Below, piece by piece: positions 11,761-24,410 of a stretch of DNA of 64,000 nucleotides. The translations under genes and the position numbers were made by a program. The notes below the pieces were generated by a model, which saw only the letters and a list, made by a program, of their open reading frames with translations, did not search any database and was not told the DNA's origin. The stretch's first letter is position 1. Every line of letters begins with the position of its first letter. Source of the stretch: Typha latifolia (taxonomy: Eukaryota > Streptophyta > Magnoliopsida > Poales > Typhaceae); assembly GCA_019914945.1 (NCBI GenBank), contig CM034100.1:3361209-3425208 (forward strand). Reading direction: 5' to 3'.

Positions 11761-14700
11761 ATGGAAGGAGTTGTCCACACCCATGGCCTCTTATCCCTCC
11801 CTTCCAATCCCCAAACGCGAGCCTGCCGCCCTCTCCAAAGCATTAGAAGCCGACTCCAACCACGGAGCAACAGAGCTTTGCCCGGATTCCCCTCGTCGGC
11901 TCTCGGAACACCCAGCTCCCATGGGTTGTCCTGCAAGGAGAGGCATCCGTGGATTTCGAGGCCGAGAACCCCAGGGGACGCCCAAAGATCGCTTTTTTCG
12001 CGCAAAGAGAATAGCCCAGTTGATGGGTTTTGGAGAAGAGACAGAAATCCCCATATTTGTCTCGCCGGAGCGGCGATTCCGGCGGATGGGGGTGGTTTAA
12101 TCGAAGAGAAAGAGAAACCCAAGTTCTTAGGCGTGGAGATTTTGACGTTAAAGAAGATTATACCACTTGGGGTTATGTTCTTCTGCATCCTGTTCAACTA
12201 CACCATCCTAAGAGACACCAAGGATGTGCTGGTGGTGACGGCGAAGGGGAGCAGTGCTGAGATCATACCCTTCTTGAAGACGTGGGTGAACTTGCCCATG
12301 GCTGTGGGTTTCATGATTCTGTACACCAAGCTGTCCAACGTGCTGTCAAAGGAGGCTCTTTTCTACACCGTTATCTTTCCTTTTATCGCTTTCTTCGGGG
12401 CCTTCGGCTTCGTGCTGTATCCACTCAGTGATGCTATCCACCCTACCGCCCTCGCGGACAGGCTTTTGGCTGCCCTCGGGCCGAGCTTTCTTGGGCCCGT
12501 CGCTATTTTGAGGATTTGGAGCTTTTGCTTGTTCTATGTCATGGCGGAGCTCTGGGGAAGTGTGGTCATTTCTGTGCTCTTCTGGGGATTTGCCAATCAG
12601 GTGATCATTCATATTACAAGATCCATTATTTTTTTTTGATTATTTAGATGGTTTCTAGTAATTTTGGCATTCAAGTCTTTCTTGTTCTACTCGAGTGAAT
12701 AATCCATTATCTTTGAGGAGCTAAGTTTTTGTGATCTTCGGAGATCTGTTTTTTGTTAGGAATCTAATTGGAGTTAGTGTCATGCCACTTGATTTATTAA
12801 ATTTATCTGATGTTGATTTGGTACTATGTTGTTTTGGTTGCTTCTAACTAGCCTATGCGACTTCCTTCTGTCTTAATTGTTAAAACTGTAGCAACTTGTC
12901 TTGCAGATGAGAATCTATTATACGATTTAGTTTAATCAATTTTGATAATACCAATGTTGGCTGGCAAAATTGATTATGATTAAACAGAGAACCTCCTGCT
13001 TATTCTGGGGATCAATCTTGTAACTTACCTAAACTTAGTTGAGTTTGCATCCCCTCTACTTCTGAATTAGAAGGGAAGTCTCTTCTAAGTTCTATCTAAT
13101 TTTCTTCTCGTTCCAGTTCAATAAAATTGTGTTGCTTTCGTCTGAAACACAGTTCCTTCTTCGACATCGTGTAATTTCAGATTTACCGCTTACTCTTTTA
13201 TCAATTTTCAACTCTATTAGTAAATAAGGTTTGTATCAGTAGTTGTTAGCAACAAGCAGGGAACTTGTCTTACTAAGAGAGATCAGTTTATGTCTATAAA
13301 AGTTCTTCTATTTCAATTCTTGGTAACCTTATTAGTGGATCAATATCTAGCTAAACAAGTATATCAATTCAATGAACACTCTGGGCGCTGATGTCTCACT
13401 TCACTGCACCAAATTGTGTTACACCATTCTTGTGCCAATATACTTGTTATTTTTCCAAAATTGAATGCACAGTTCAGTTCAGATCACAAGTTTCATCTTC
13501 TTGTAAAATTTAGGGCACTTCATATGCTCCTACATGTCCTGGTTGATTTATGTATGTGATGGTTTACGCATGGGGTACTTCCTTTTTTGAAAGATCTGTA
13601 TCTTTAAGCTCTTTGTAGATGGTACCCTAACTTTCTTTGTTTGGAAAATTGTTGATTTCCTTACTGCAAAGTTATAGTACAAGACTAAGAGTTAATGCTA
13701 TTTTTACTGTTTTGCAGATAACTACTGTTGAGGAAGCCAAAGAATTTTATCCTCTGTTTGGTCTTGGAGCTAATGTGGCCCTCATCTTTTCAGGTCGTAC
13801 TGTAAAGTACTTCTCTAACCTGAGAAAGAATTTGGGCCCAGGGGTTGATGGCTGGGCAATATCTCTGAGAGGTATGATGAGCATTGTAGTGATGCTGGGT
13901 CTCATCATCTCTGGTATCTATTGGGGGGTGAACAAATTTGTGTTGAATGACCCCTCTCTTCCTAGAACAGAGCGGAAAAAGAAGGTTAGCTTCCTGATTG
14001 CTTTTGTACTATCTATTCATAATTTATATCTGGAATTTGACTTAACAAGACTGCTTTCTCTGCAGGAGAAACCCAAACTAGGTTTGGGCGAGAGTATGAA
14101 AATTTTGCTATCTTCTAGGTACGTAAGGGATCTCGCCACCTTGGTGGTTGCTTATGGTATAAGCATAAACCTTGTTGAAGTTACCTGGAAATCTAAACTT
14201 AAAGCTCAGGTGGACTTTTATTCTATTTGTCATCTTCGTTCTTGTTGTTTAGTCTTGCAATGTAGATGCTACTGCAATTCTTTCATCCTCTTTGTTAACT
14301 TGTTATGCTTATTTGGCAGTTCCCCAGCCCTAATGAATATTCTTCCTTCATGGGTGATTTCTCAACTGCTACTGGCATAGCGACTTTCACAATGATGTTG
14401 CTTGGCCGAGTAATACTCAGAAAATTTGGATGGGGAGTGGCAGCTATGATCACACCAACAGTTTTACTTCTCACAGGAGTTGGATTCTTCTCGCTTATTT
14501 TGTTTGGACAACCATTGGCTCCTATTCTGGCCAAGTTTGGTATGACTCCTTTGCTTGCCGCAGTTTATGTTGGTGCGATGCAGAATATCTTTAGTAAGAG
14601 TGCAAAATACAGCTTATTTGATCCTTGCAAAGAAATGGCATATATTCCATTGGATGAAGACTTGAAGGTTAGTATGCCCTATCTACTTATTTCTCTGTGA

Positions 14701-15881
14701 GCATCTGCATGTATGCGTACTTGTTCATGGTCAATATGACGGACCTTCAATTTTAGTATATATCATCTGGGCATATCCTTGAAAATAAATAATTTTCTCC
14801 AAGAATAAACATTTAGCAGGACTAGTTTAAGTTTGTGGATGATCTTTTTTACTTCAAATCTGTCTCACTGTTACCCAAATAATAAATTTTAATCCTCAAG
14901 TGAATGACATTCAATGTTTTTTTATGTATGTACTGAATGTGAGTCAAATTTATTTAAACTGTTAGCTGGAATTAGTGGACATCAAAAGATCGGAATCCAC
15001 TCTCTATCTTCTGAACGATTATACACAACATTTGGCAGTAGAACTGATAGGAACCATTTAGTTGGGTTGGAGTCTCTCGCTTTGGTCACCATTATTGAGT
15101 CTGTGTTAGTTGTCAGGCTACTTGGTGCAATCTTCTTTCTTCACTCAGATTGGGAGTGAATTTGAATAGACAAATCACTACCCTGACACAAGTAAATTTA
15201 GTCATGGAAAAAGAAAAAATAACAAAACTGACTAGATACTTTTGGTTTTGATAATGGTTAACCAACAAATACACATAAGTAAAAGGAATTATGAGTCTGA
15301 TCCACAAACTTCTGGTGATTTTGATAGAATACTAATCTGAAGCACATAATCGCCTAATCAAGCACTTGAACCAATGGATCATTAGATATATTTCTTGGAA
15401 CTGGTTAACATATTATTTTCACATAGACTCGGTAATTAATGATGATATGTTCTGGGCCCAGTATCTTAATAGCTTCCCATAAATTTGTATTGTTCTGGTT
15501 TCACTGCTAACATTTGACTGTACATAAACACAGGTAAAAGGTAAAGCTGCCATTGATGTTGTTTGCAACCCCTTGGGGAAATCTGGAGGTGCCTTAATCC
15601 AGCAGTTCATGATTTTGACATTTGGGTCTCTTGCAAACTCAACTCCCTACCTTGGAGGAATACTGCTGGTGATAGTTCTGACATGGCTAGGTGCCGCGAG
15701 GTCCTTGGACTCTCAGTTTTCTCCTTTAGCCAAGCAGGACCTTGAGAGGCAAAAGATGCTGAAAGAAAAGGCAAAAGAAGCAGCAAGTAGTGTATTACAA
15801 GGAGAGACTGACGGGATCGTCAGTTCTCTAGCTAGTGAAAATCCAACAGATGAGTCAGGCTTAAAACCGAAATTATCCTGA
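11761..15881 (+). CDS. AATP1: Plastid ATP/ADP translocator (NTT/AATP family)
   Basis: Five exons join in frame: 11761-12600, 13718-13984, 14066-14209, 14320-14667 and 15534-15881, giving 648 residues. Every intron is GT-AG. The first about 110 residues are rich in Ser, Arg and Pro and low in acidic residues, as in a chloroplast transit peptide. The mature part has about twelve hydrophobic segments and the conserved block ILRDTKDVLVVTAKGSSAE typical of the NTT family, plus the LGANVALIFSG and NIFSKSAKYSLFDPCKE blocks. These proteins sit in the inner plastid envelope and import cytosolic ATP in exchange for ADP, supplying starch and fatty-acid synthesis in non-green plastids. They are shared with intracellular bacteria such as Chlamydia and Rickettsia and are unrelated to mitochondrial ANT carriers. 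The start was chosen as the ATG after a CT-rich leader, because the frame upstream has no good ATG. Confidence 0.93.
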
Positions 15882-18588
15882 ATAGGAGAGTTCATCAGAA
15901 ACCTCCAGCCACCAGGCTCAGTGAGGTTACTTTTTTTCAGGCAATTTAGATGGAGAAATGCTAGGAGTAATAAGAAACTCTCTCTATATAAGGCAGCCTT
16001 ATATTACTCTTGCAGATAGAAATAACCTCAGAAGCAGGTTTCCAGTTGGTTGTTTTTATCTTCCTGGTTAACTAAACTGGCCTGTTCTAATAGGCTGTTG
16101 GTGTGCCCTACTCTTTGCAGCACCAAAGGGTAGGCCATGAGAGAGAATAATATATATGTAGTTTATTAGTTCCTTCAATAAATAAACACTATAATTTTTT
16201 TATTGGTATGAGATTATGTATATTTCATTTCTTGCATGGGTACTCCTAAGCTTGGTCATTTCATAAATGTGAAAGTGAAGAGATGTTTAAAGAAAGCTCA
16301 AGCAGAGACAATCTAAAATGGAGACGAGTACCTTTATAATTAAACTGAAAGCCAAGTAAGAACTAGATGGATTATCAAATTAACTACATACTTATTATAT
16401 GTTCTATATACAGCATTTTATGCTTTGTTGTTTGTCTAAACAATATTTATATATGATGCATGGGTTGGGTAATTTAGATGTTTCCTTTTTTCAAAACAAT
16501 ACTATATGTGTTAATCAAAATCAATGTCTAATAGTTTTATTTTGGTTCTCATTCTTTCTTTCATTCCTTTTTACTTATATAATAATCCATATCACATCAA
16601 GTTGGCCTTCATTCCTCCAATCGTTTCAATTATTTATCATCAGCTTCAGCTGTCAAACACATCTCCCCAGCAGTAATTGTACAACTCTTATGGATATCTT
16701 TTATTCTTCTCGTAGACAACCATGGAATCAAAAGAGTACCTTCATGTCCTCTACTTTACAACATTTAATTGACTAATGATTTCCATTTCCCCTCCTGTAC
16801 GATTTGTCTGTCCATCTTTTGCGAGACCTGTGACGGATTTGACTTGGGTTCTCTCCCCCACTATCGAAGAGTACGTGCCCGTGTTAATTAATATATAATA
16901 CATCTATTATCATCTAATACGACAGTTTTTTTTTCTTCTCAACCGTAAGTAAACTTTATTATACATAGCCGTTTATGATAAACTTGAGGTAAATGCCTTC
17001 GAGTTGATATGAAAATATTGATGTCTGCTTTCACGTGAGATGGTATTATTGAGTTAGGCTGTGAAGGTTATCATCACGAAATGCCAAAGAGCAGGCTGCA
17101 TATATATATATATAGAAGAGAATGATCAAGTGGGATATGTTACGCTGGAGATCGAATACCAACGATTCACGTGAACTCATCGTTGGTGTGGCTCCAAAAG
17201 CTTAACCCGTCCGAGGAATTCTTTATTACTAGAGGACAAGATCAAACAGGCTATATGTGCCAGGTGAATGAATATATGTGCAGTAATTTATAGGGTTTAA
17301 TGCTGCACCTCCGCCAATAATTTTGATTCCATTATGACCAAGATAAGATGATATGTATTTATTATGGTTAACTAGTATATTATTCTTACTCTTATTTTGT
17401 TATGCTAACACGGTCTTAAATAAAATAACGATGAATATTAGTGCAGTTATTTAACCTATATATTACAAATAATTAACCTCTTTGTTTAGTATACGGTTAA
17501 TTTATAATCAAACTCATAATCTATCGGAGAAATATAGTTGGATAAAGATTAAAAAAAATGAAAGAGACGTTGACAGCACGAAAGACAGAAGAGGATAATA
17601 GAAGAAGACAATAAACTTTTTTACTGCCCAGGAAAATGGAGGCAAAACACTGCGAAGGTCTTGGTATCTCAGAAAGTTAAAATAAAATATCATCTTAAGC
17701 TAGCTAGCTTTTGGATTTAATGCTTCCATAATTAATAAAGTGTGAAGGCCTATTTCAGAAGAAAGGAGAATATCTTAAGATTATCGAACCTTCATACGTG
17801 GTGTGAACCTACCAATTTAATAAATAGAGAAACTTTTAAATAACATCCTATACTTTAGTGACTTTTTTAATTATTAATGTCCGGTCATTGAGCTATATAA
17901 AATACATTCTTTTTTCTCATAATTTTTTTATAATACTCTACTGCTATTTTGACTAAATAGACTTAACTTTACATTATGATTTATTTAACTTCATAAACAA
18001 AACTATTAAAATACCTCAGATAGTCTTAACTTTACCTAACTCACACTAACCAAATTGATGAATATACTCTCGATAAAAAAAATGTTATTGAAGAAATTTA
18101 GATTTTATAAAAATACCTCAGAGAAATATAAAACAATATATATATAAGGATGTTTTAGGTATTTTGAAAGGCAGACTTTAGTATCCCACTAAAGGAATAT
18201 TATTGTTTAAATATAATTTTGTTAGAGATTGATTAATTTAAATGAACTGAGTGCGATAAAAATAAAATATCGAATTATAATTAGTTCAAAATAGAGCGTT
18301 AACCACAAAATTACTAAAATATAAAGGTGTTATCTGAAAGTTTCCTCATAAATAAATAAATATATATAGCTATCAATATTCAAATTTACCATTTATTTAC
18401 TCTTGGTATGATAAATAAATTTCAATGTTTCTGCACGAGTTCAGATGACTGAGTACGGAGATAAGGGACTTTTAGAAGGGCTATATTGGAAAAAAGCCTA
18501 TTCCTAGACATGCCTGTCCTCTCTCCTGGCCACATGTGCGTTCATGTCGTCTTCCTTCTTCCTCCTTCCTCCTTCCTCTTTCCTCCAT
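15882..18588. other. AT-rich intergenic region, no gene recognised
   Basis: The first few hundred bases are the probable 3' untranslated region of the translocator gene. The rest is AT-rich with no domain-coding frame on either strand. A 125-codon frame at 16399-16776 is low-complexity Phe/Leu/Ser and judged chance. No BTB-domain exon for the downstream NPH3 gene was found here. Confidence 0.55.
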
Positions 18589-18595
18589 TATATAT
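18589..18595 (+). promoter_or_regulatory. TATA box of the NPH3-domain gene
   Basis: TATATAT lies about 80 bp upstream of the ATG at 18669, after a CT-rich stretch, at a spacing suitable for a transcription start near 18620 and a short leader. It supports the choice of the ATG at 18669 and argues that transcription starts downstream of any possible BTB exon. Confidence 0.5.
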
Positions 18596-18668
18596 TTTTG
18601 ATAATATAACTCTAGACAGAACAACGCCAGCACTCCTCTTTCTACCTACTGATCTCCCACGTCAAACG

Positions 18669-21283
18669 ATGAGGTCTCCTTCTCGGAGCCCCAAGTCGCC
18701 CATCTCCTCCGTCAAACCTTTGAGCCCGAAACCGAAACCCGCTATGCCGCCGGAGCCGAGCTGGCTGGACGAGTCGTCCATCCACGAGATGGACCACTTT
18801 GCCCGGACCTTATCGGGCATAAAGTCGAAGGGGATCCGACCCGACCACCTCGCCTCCGTCCTCTCCCACTACGCATCCCATTGGCTCCCCGAGCTCGCCG
18901 CCTCCACGTCGGCCCGCTTCTCCGACACGAATAATAACAGCAGCAGCAGCACCCACACCCCGGAGAGCCCGACGGCCACGTGGCTGAAGAAGAGGTTCTA
19001 CGTGGAGTCTCTGGTGGCGGCGCTGCCGCCGGAGAAGGAAGGAGGGGTGGCATGCGACTTCCTGCTGCGGCTGCTCCGCACGGGGAGCATGGTCGGGGCG
19101 GACGCGAAGTGCCTGCGGGAGCTGGAGGCACGTGCGGGGCGGATGCTGGATGGGGCCACCCTCGGGGATGTGATGATACCGGGTTTCAGCCACACGTGCG
19201 GGACCCTGCTCGACGTCGGCCTCGCGCTGCGGCTCGTCCGGCGGTTCTTCCTCGCCGAGCAGGAGCAGGAGAGGGGCGGGGGAGGTGGGGCGGCGGCGGC
19301 GAAGGTGGCGAGGCTGGTGGACGGGTACCTCGCCGAGGCGGCGGTCGACGCAGCGCTGGGGATCGGAGAGTTCGAGGAGCTCGCGCGGGCGGTGCCGGCG
19401 CACGCGCGCGCCACCGACGATGGGATCTACCGCGCCGTCGACACCTACATCAAGGTGAAGCACGTTTACTAAAGGCTGATGTTTTGCTATTTTGACACCG
19501 CAATTTTTCACTATTTCTCTTCACACCTCCTAGTTTTCGTAATAACCAGTAAAAAGAAAACCTCTTCAAACCGTTGATCATAATACTCTTTGTCATTCAG
19601 TCGTTTCATTCATCCTAAGTAGAGAGTAATATATGCAAAATTTTCCTTCTTTTAAATTCTAAAACCCCAACAACAAACTGCAACACGTGTTATCATGTTA
19701 GGTCACGGACTCCACCTTTTAATTACTTTCGTCACCGTATAATCTTATATACAGTCGAGTTAGGCAATATATATATATATGAACAAAAGTAACAGTAGTA
19801 AAATGTAATCTTCGTAGTCTTTATCTAGTAAATCCAAAATTCCAGTGGGCATAATGAGATCTATTTCAGACAACAATCACTATATAGCACTCGGATCCAT
19901 CTCAAAGATGACAAATTATGCCAGTCTCATTGCCCTCTGGCCTGTGCCATTCCTTTGGACCCCTAAACTTAACCTTTTTATTTTCTTTCTAGTGGTGGAG
20001 ACCACTGCAATATATGTCCCATCTAAGTGTCCGTTAGTCGCCCGGAGATACTAGTCAAATGGTATAACTTTGTGGCAGGCCATTGTCATGCATCCCTAGA
20101 TTGGTTGATGTGACCTGAGTCGAAATCTTTTCTGTTTACTTTGTGGGCCCCGATGTAGTAGGATATGCCAAGGAGATACACACCGTGGACCTCCTTTTAC
20201 GAGTGATACTGTAAAATTAAATGTAAAAGAAAGTAACGCTGTTTGTTTTTAGTATTAGAAATTTTATCAAAGACGCAGTATATTTTTTATTTTATGATCA
20301 TTCGTGTCATTCATATCTTACTATACAAATGTTATCATTTTTATCAATTTTTTTTTATTTACTTGAACAACTAACATGATAGATAATAAATTATTATCTT
20401 AGAAAATAAAAAATCTTAAATACCCACATAAATTATAAAATGTACTGACTTATTGAGAATTTTATTGTATGCATCCTACTGTACATGTAATTATCGTTTG
20501 ATCCTGTATTTTAAATTTATTACCTCAAAAATAGCTAATAGGATAATGCTCAGTTGGTTAAAGGAGTTCACATTGCAAGGGTGTTCTAGAGTTTGAATTC
20601 AGATCGGTTTAATTGAGCTATGTTTAAATTCTCACTTCACTCAAAAAGACTTTAAGATAGACAATAAAGACAAAACATAATAAAAAGAAAAAGTTAGGGT
20701 GTAAATTATAAGATCCTTCACTTGTTATATAAATCTTCAGGCCCATCCGAATACAACGAAGCAAGAGAGGAAGACCCTGTCCCGCCTCATCGACGCCCGC
20801 AAGCTCACCGCCGAGGCCTCCCTCCACGCGATCCAGAACGACCGCCTTCCAGTGCGCTCCGTGATCCAAGTCCTCTTCTCCGAGCACAACAAGCTCAACC
20901 GCCTCACCGACTGGAGCGGATCCTTCACCGGCGCGAGGAGCCCCAGCCCGGCCCTCGACCATCTCTCCGGCGCCCGCTGCCCTTCCAAGAGGGCGGAGTC
21001 CTTCGCGCACCACCAGGAGCTGCGCAGGCTGAGAGATGACGTGGCGAGGCTGCAGGTGCGGTGCAACGCCCTCCAAGTTCAGGTGGATAGGCTCAACTCG
21101 GAGAAGAGGAGGCGAGGGTTGTTTAGGTGGAGCTCCTTCTTGTTCGGAGGAGCTGACGTGGTGAAGGTAGACGATTCCGAGAGCGGAGCGGAGCGGCGGA
21201 CGCCGGTGAGCCTGAAGAAGGGGAAGTCGACGGCGACGCATGGGATGGCCACGCCACCCAAGTGGCGCAACTCACTGTCTTGA
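18669..21283 (+). CDS. NPH3-domain protein apparently without an N-terminal BTB domain
   Basis: Two exons, 18669-19454 and 20741-21283, join at GT-AG sites to give 442 residues. After a Pro/Ser/Lys-rich head, the NPH3 domain starts at about residue 35 (SWLDESSIHEMDHFARTL) and continues through PGFSHTCGTLLDVGLALRLV and DGIYRAVDTYIKAHP. The second exon carries the end of the domain (LSRLIDARKLTAEAS, RLPVRSVIQVLFSEHNKLN), then a coiled coil (HHQELRRLRDDVARLQ, about 350-385) and a basic tail. Most NPH3/RPT2-like proteins are about 600 residues long with a BTB domain that binds CUL3, and serve phototropin or auxin signalling at the plasma membrane. The BTB part is missing here and not found upstream. 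Exon 1 is very GC-rich, unlike the flanks. The gene may be a natural short form, or an upstream exon may have escaped me. Confidence 0.85.
20532..20639 (+). mobile_element. Possible tRNA-derived SINE in the NPH3 gene intron
   Basis: An A-box-like segment (TGCTCAGTTGGTTAAAGG, 20547-20564) and a B-box-like segment (GTTTGAATTC, 20591-20600) lie about 40 bp apart, as in tRNA-derived promoters of SINEs. The block is flanked by the 8-bp direct repeat CTCAAAAA (20524-20531 and 20640-20647), which may be a target-site duplication. The sequence does not fold as a complete tRNA. It lies 100 bp before exon 2. Confidence 0.4.
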
Positions 21284-21825
21284 TCAAGAGTGATCACTAC
21301 GTGGAAGTGGTGTTAATTAATATAGTAACTCAATTATCATCTTACTTAAAAGTGTCCAATATCACTTGCATTGCTATTTTGTCTTAGTCATGAGAGTGAA
21401 GCACTTGATATATATGTCTAACTAGCAAGAAAAGAACATATTACGACAGTATTCTCCTATTTGTTAATTGTACTTTTGGAAGTAATTAATCTGGACCTTG
21501 TAAATGTGCCAAATAAGTAGAATATCCTACGTACTTGGCACTTGGCAGATGTTTGGCCACGTAGGACATTATATAAGATTTGAATGCCGTGGCTAGTTCT
21601 CGACGTACGGTTGACGACTTCATCAGCATATCACTGGACAAGGAGTGGTGCGAAATCCAAATCCCTTTTAGGACTCTCAGAACCAAATTTGCCGAATTCT
21701 ACACATAGCCTGCGTCCCTGGCTTCCAGCTTACGGAAGCCATCACCGACTAAGATCCCGGTTGTTCCTTATAGAACTCCAAACTCAGGAATAATTCCGGA
21801 ATAATTGGTTGGTTATTCCGCCGCT
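21284..21825. other. Intergenic between NPH3 and second PPR gene
   Basis: About 540 bp holding the NPH3 gene's 3' flank and the PPR promoter or leader. No TATA box, repeat or RNA gene was recognised with confidence. Confidence 0.5.
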
Positions 21826-24021
21826 ATGTCCACCCTTATCCTTCCCTCCTCCCTCACCCTCCTCTCTCAACGCCTGACCGCCTCGGAGCGAAACCCCATC
21901 TCCACCTCCCACCCAAACTACCGCCTCTCTCTCTCCAATCCAATCCTCGCCCGCCTCGAGAACTGCGCCTCAATGGCCGAGCTCCGCCAGCTCCACGCTC
22001 ACATGATCACGTCCGGCCTCGCGCGTGAGCCATTCGCCGCCTCCCGCCTCCTTGCCTTCTCCGCCCTTTCCCTCCACGGCGACCTCCACTACGCCTTCTC
22101 TCTCTTCCGCCACCAAATCCCAAATCCAAACCTCTTCGCCTACAATGCCATGATTAGAGCCTTCTCCAGAAGCAATCATCCCGAGATTTCACTTCTTTTC
22201 TACGTCGAAATGCTCGGACTTGGCTTTTTTCCCGATAGCTACACCTTTCCCTTCTTGCTTAAGTCCTGCGCCCATCTATTAGCTTTTTTCGAAGGGCAAA
22301 TGGTCCACGCCCATGCTACCAAGATGGGATTTTGGAGCGACCCATTTGTTGGTAACTCGTTGATACACGCGTATGCCGAGATCGGTAGGTTTGAGCTCGC
22401 AAAGAAGGTGTTCGACGAAATGCCTGAGAGGGAGCGGAATGAAGTCTCATGGGCTGCTATGATTTCTGGGTTTGTTAGTAACGATCATTCAGAAGAGGCG
22501 TTAGATTTATTTTGCTCAAAGGATTGGAGGAACATGGATGTTGATCAGATTACACTGGCGACTGTTCTTTCGGCGTGCGCTCGGGTTAGAGATTTGCAGC
22601 TAGGGAAGGATATCCATTTCTATATAAAGGAAAAGGGTGTTGATGTTGGAGTAATTTTGGGTAATTCACTGATGAACATGTACGCGAAGTGCAGGGAAAT
22701 GGAAATTGCTCATGAGATATTTGGTGGTATGATCACGAAGGACTCGATTTCTTGGAGTGTTCTCATTGCTGGGCTTGTGGAGAATGGATCCTTGGAGCAG
22801 GCCTTAGAGCTATTCTCTGAAATGAAAGTGAGGAGTGAAAGTGTGAATGAAGCAACAATTCTGAGCTTAGTAGCAGCTTGTGGGCAGCTGGAGTTAGGGC
22901 TTGAGATTCATGGTTATGTAAGAAACATGGGTTTTGACACAAGTATCGCAATCTGCAATGCGCTTATTGATATGTATTCGAGGACTAGAAATATCGAACT
23001 GGCGAGAAATGTTTTTGATGAAATGCCCGAAAAAGACATTATCTCCTGGAATTCAATGATTGCTGGCTATGCTCGATGCGGTAACATGAATATTGCTGGT
23101 ATTCTCTTTCAGCGGATGCCTGTAAAGGATAACTTCTCTTGGAGCAGTATGATTCTTGGGCATGTCAGGAATGATGAACCAGAGGAAGCTATTAGTCTCT
23201 GCAAAGCACTTATGCAAGATGGCGGTATCGAACCTGATAAGGTGACCCTACTTAGTGTCACAGTGGCATGTGCCCATTTAGGTGCACTTGAAGAAGGAAA
23301 AGCAATCCATAGCTACGTCAAGAGCAAGGGAATTCACATTGATGTTTCTTTGGGTACAGCACTAATAGACATGTATGCAAACTGTGGATGCCTCACAGAG
23401 GCTGAGAAAGTCTTTGGAAACATGACAGAGAAGGATGTTTCTGCTTGGACTGCGATAATTTCTGGCTTAGCCAAGCATGGGTACGGTAGAGAAGCCCTGC
23501 AAATATTCAAGGAGATGCAAACTGTAGGTGAGGACTCAGTAAAACCCAACTCTGTTACATTCTTGAGCGTTTTATCTGCGTGTTCTCATGCTGGATTAGT
23601 TGAAGAAGGATGGGAAGTCTACAACAGTATGGCGAGTTATGAGATCGAGCCAGAGATGTCGCACGTGGGATGCATGGTTGATCTCCTTGGGAGGGCAGGG
23701 CGCCTGAAGGAGGCCGTCGAGTTTATAGCAAGTTTGAGCTACAAAGTAAAAGCTGATGTGTGGGGTGCTCTTCTCGGTGCCTGCAGAATCCATGGGGATG
23801 TGGAGTTGGGACAGGTTGCATGCAGGAAGATACTTGAGTTGGAACCTTTGCATGATGGAGCTCACGTTCTTATGTCGAACATATATGCGGATGCTGGGCA
23901 TTGGAATGAAACAAAGGCAATGAGGAGGAAAATGGAGGACAAAGGCATTAAGAAGGAGGTTGGGAGAAGTTGGATTGAGGTTGATGGTGTTGTACATTCT
24001 TTCACAGCAGGGATTGCGTAG
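21826..24021 (+). CDS. PLS-class pentatricopeptide repeat protein, E subgroup
   Basis: This is an intronless frame of 731 residues from the ATG at 21826. The frame is open seven codons further upstream but with no ATG there. Around 17-18 PPR units follow an N-terminal Ser/Arg-rich region likely to target an organelle. Typical unit signatures are NAMIRAFSRSNH, NSLIHAYAEIGRF, NSLMNMYAKCREM, NALIDMYSRTRN, TALIDMYANCGCL and SACSHAGLVEEG. The C-terminus (EVGRSWIEVDGVVHSF) is the E motif, and the protein stops before any DYW domain. The expected role is sequence-specific binding of plastid or mitochondrial RNA, most likely for editing. It is not a close duplicate of the PPR gene at 3.3 kb, as unit sequences differ throughout. 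Its 3' end faces the AGO10-type gene, leaving 389 bp between stop codons. Confidence 0.93.
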   Translation: MSTLILPSSLTLLSQRLTASERNPISTSHPNYRLSLSNPILARLENCASMAELRQLHAHMITSGLAREPFAASRLLAFSALSLHGDLHYAFSLFRHQIPNPNLFAYNAMIRAFSRSNHPEISLLFYVEMLGLGFFPDSYTFPFLLKSCAHLLAFFEGQMVHAHATKMGFWSDPFVGNSLIHAYAEIGRFELAKKVFDEMPERERNEVSWAAMISGFVSNDHSEEALDLFCSKDWRNMDVDQITLATVLSACARVRDLQLGKDIHFYIKEKGVDVGVILGNSLMNMYAKCREMEIAHEIFGGMITKDSISWSVLIAGLVENGSLEQALELFSEMKVRSESVNEATILSLVAACGQLELGLEIHGYVRNMGFDTSIAICNALIDMYSRTRNIELARNVFDEMPEKDIISWNSMIAGYARCGNMNIAGILFQRMPVKDNFSWSSMILGHVRNDEPEEAISLCKALMQDGGIEPDKVTLLSVTVACAHLGALEEGKAIHSYVKSKGIHIDVSLGTALIDMYANCGCLTEAEKVFGNMTEKDVSAWTAIISGLAKHGYGREALQIFKEMQTVGEDSVKPNSVTFLSVLSACSHAGLVEEGWEVYNSMASYEIEPEMSHVGCMVDLLGRAGRLKEAVEFIASLSYKVKADVWGALLGACRIHGDVELGQVACRKILELEPLHDGAHVLMSNIYADAGHWNETKAMRRKMEDKGIKKEVGRSWIEVDGVVHSFTAGIA

Positions 24022-24410
24022 TAGATATTTGTTAAATTCAGTGTATCAGATGACCCATTCCCGCTACTCTTTGATGGAGAATCACCCCTTCAAAAGGTTT
24101 ATCAGATGTATATAGACTTTTGATATTAAAGCATTGGTCATTTGATCATTCTACATAAACCTTTGTAATATCTAAGCAGTCAACAGAAGTAGAGACCAAC
24201 AGAACGAGAAACCTAACCTATCATGGCATTTGAGATAGGGATGATACATTACATTGTTGATCTCGCTAGTATACAGGCAGTTCAGTCCCTAGCCAAGCTG
24301 AACAGTTTTATCTGGGTACTGAACGTCTACGGGGAATGCATAATTCACTGAACCTTTACATTGTAAATACAGCATGGTGCACAGTGTGCAACTTATTCTT
24401 GCTTCCTGTA

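Noticed and set aside
11709..12197. Long antisense and shifted frames over the first translocator exon
   Set aside because: They are by-products of the GC-rich transit-peptide coding sequence. The true frame continues in frame through four further exons with a known family match.
18510..18668. Upstream in-frame ATG at 18510 as the NPH3 gene start
   Set aside because: The extension is hydrophobic low-complexity sequence containing the TATA box at 18589, so it is promoter rather than coding.
18742..19511. Several long frames on both strands over the NPH3 first exon
   Set aside because: Very high GC makes stop codons rare in all frames. Only one frame carries the NPH3 domain and splices to exon 2.
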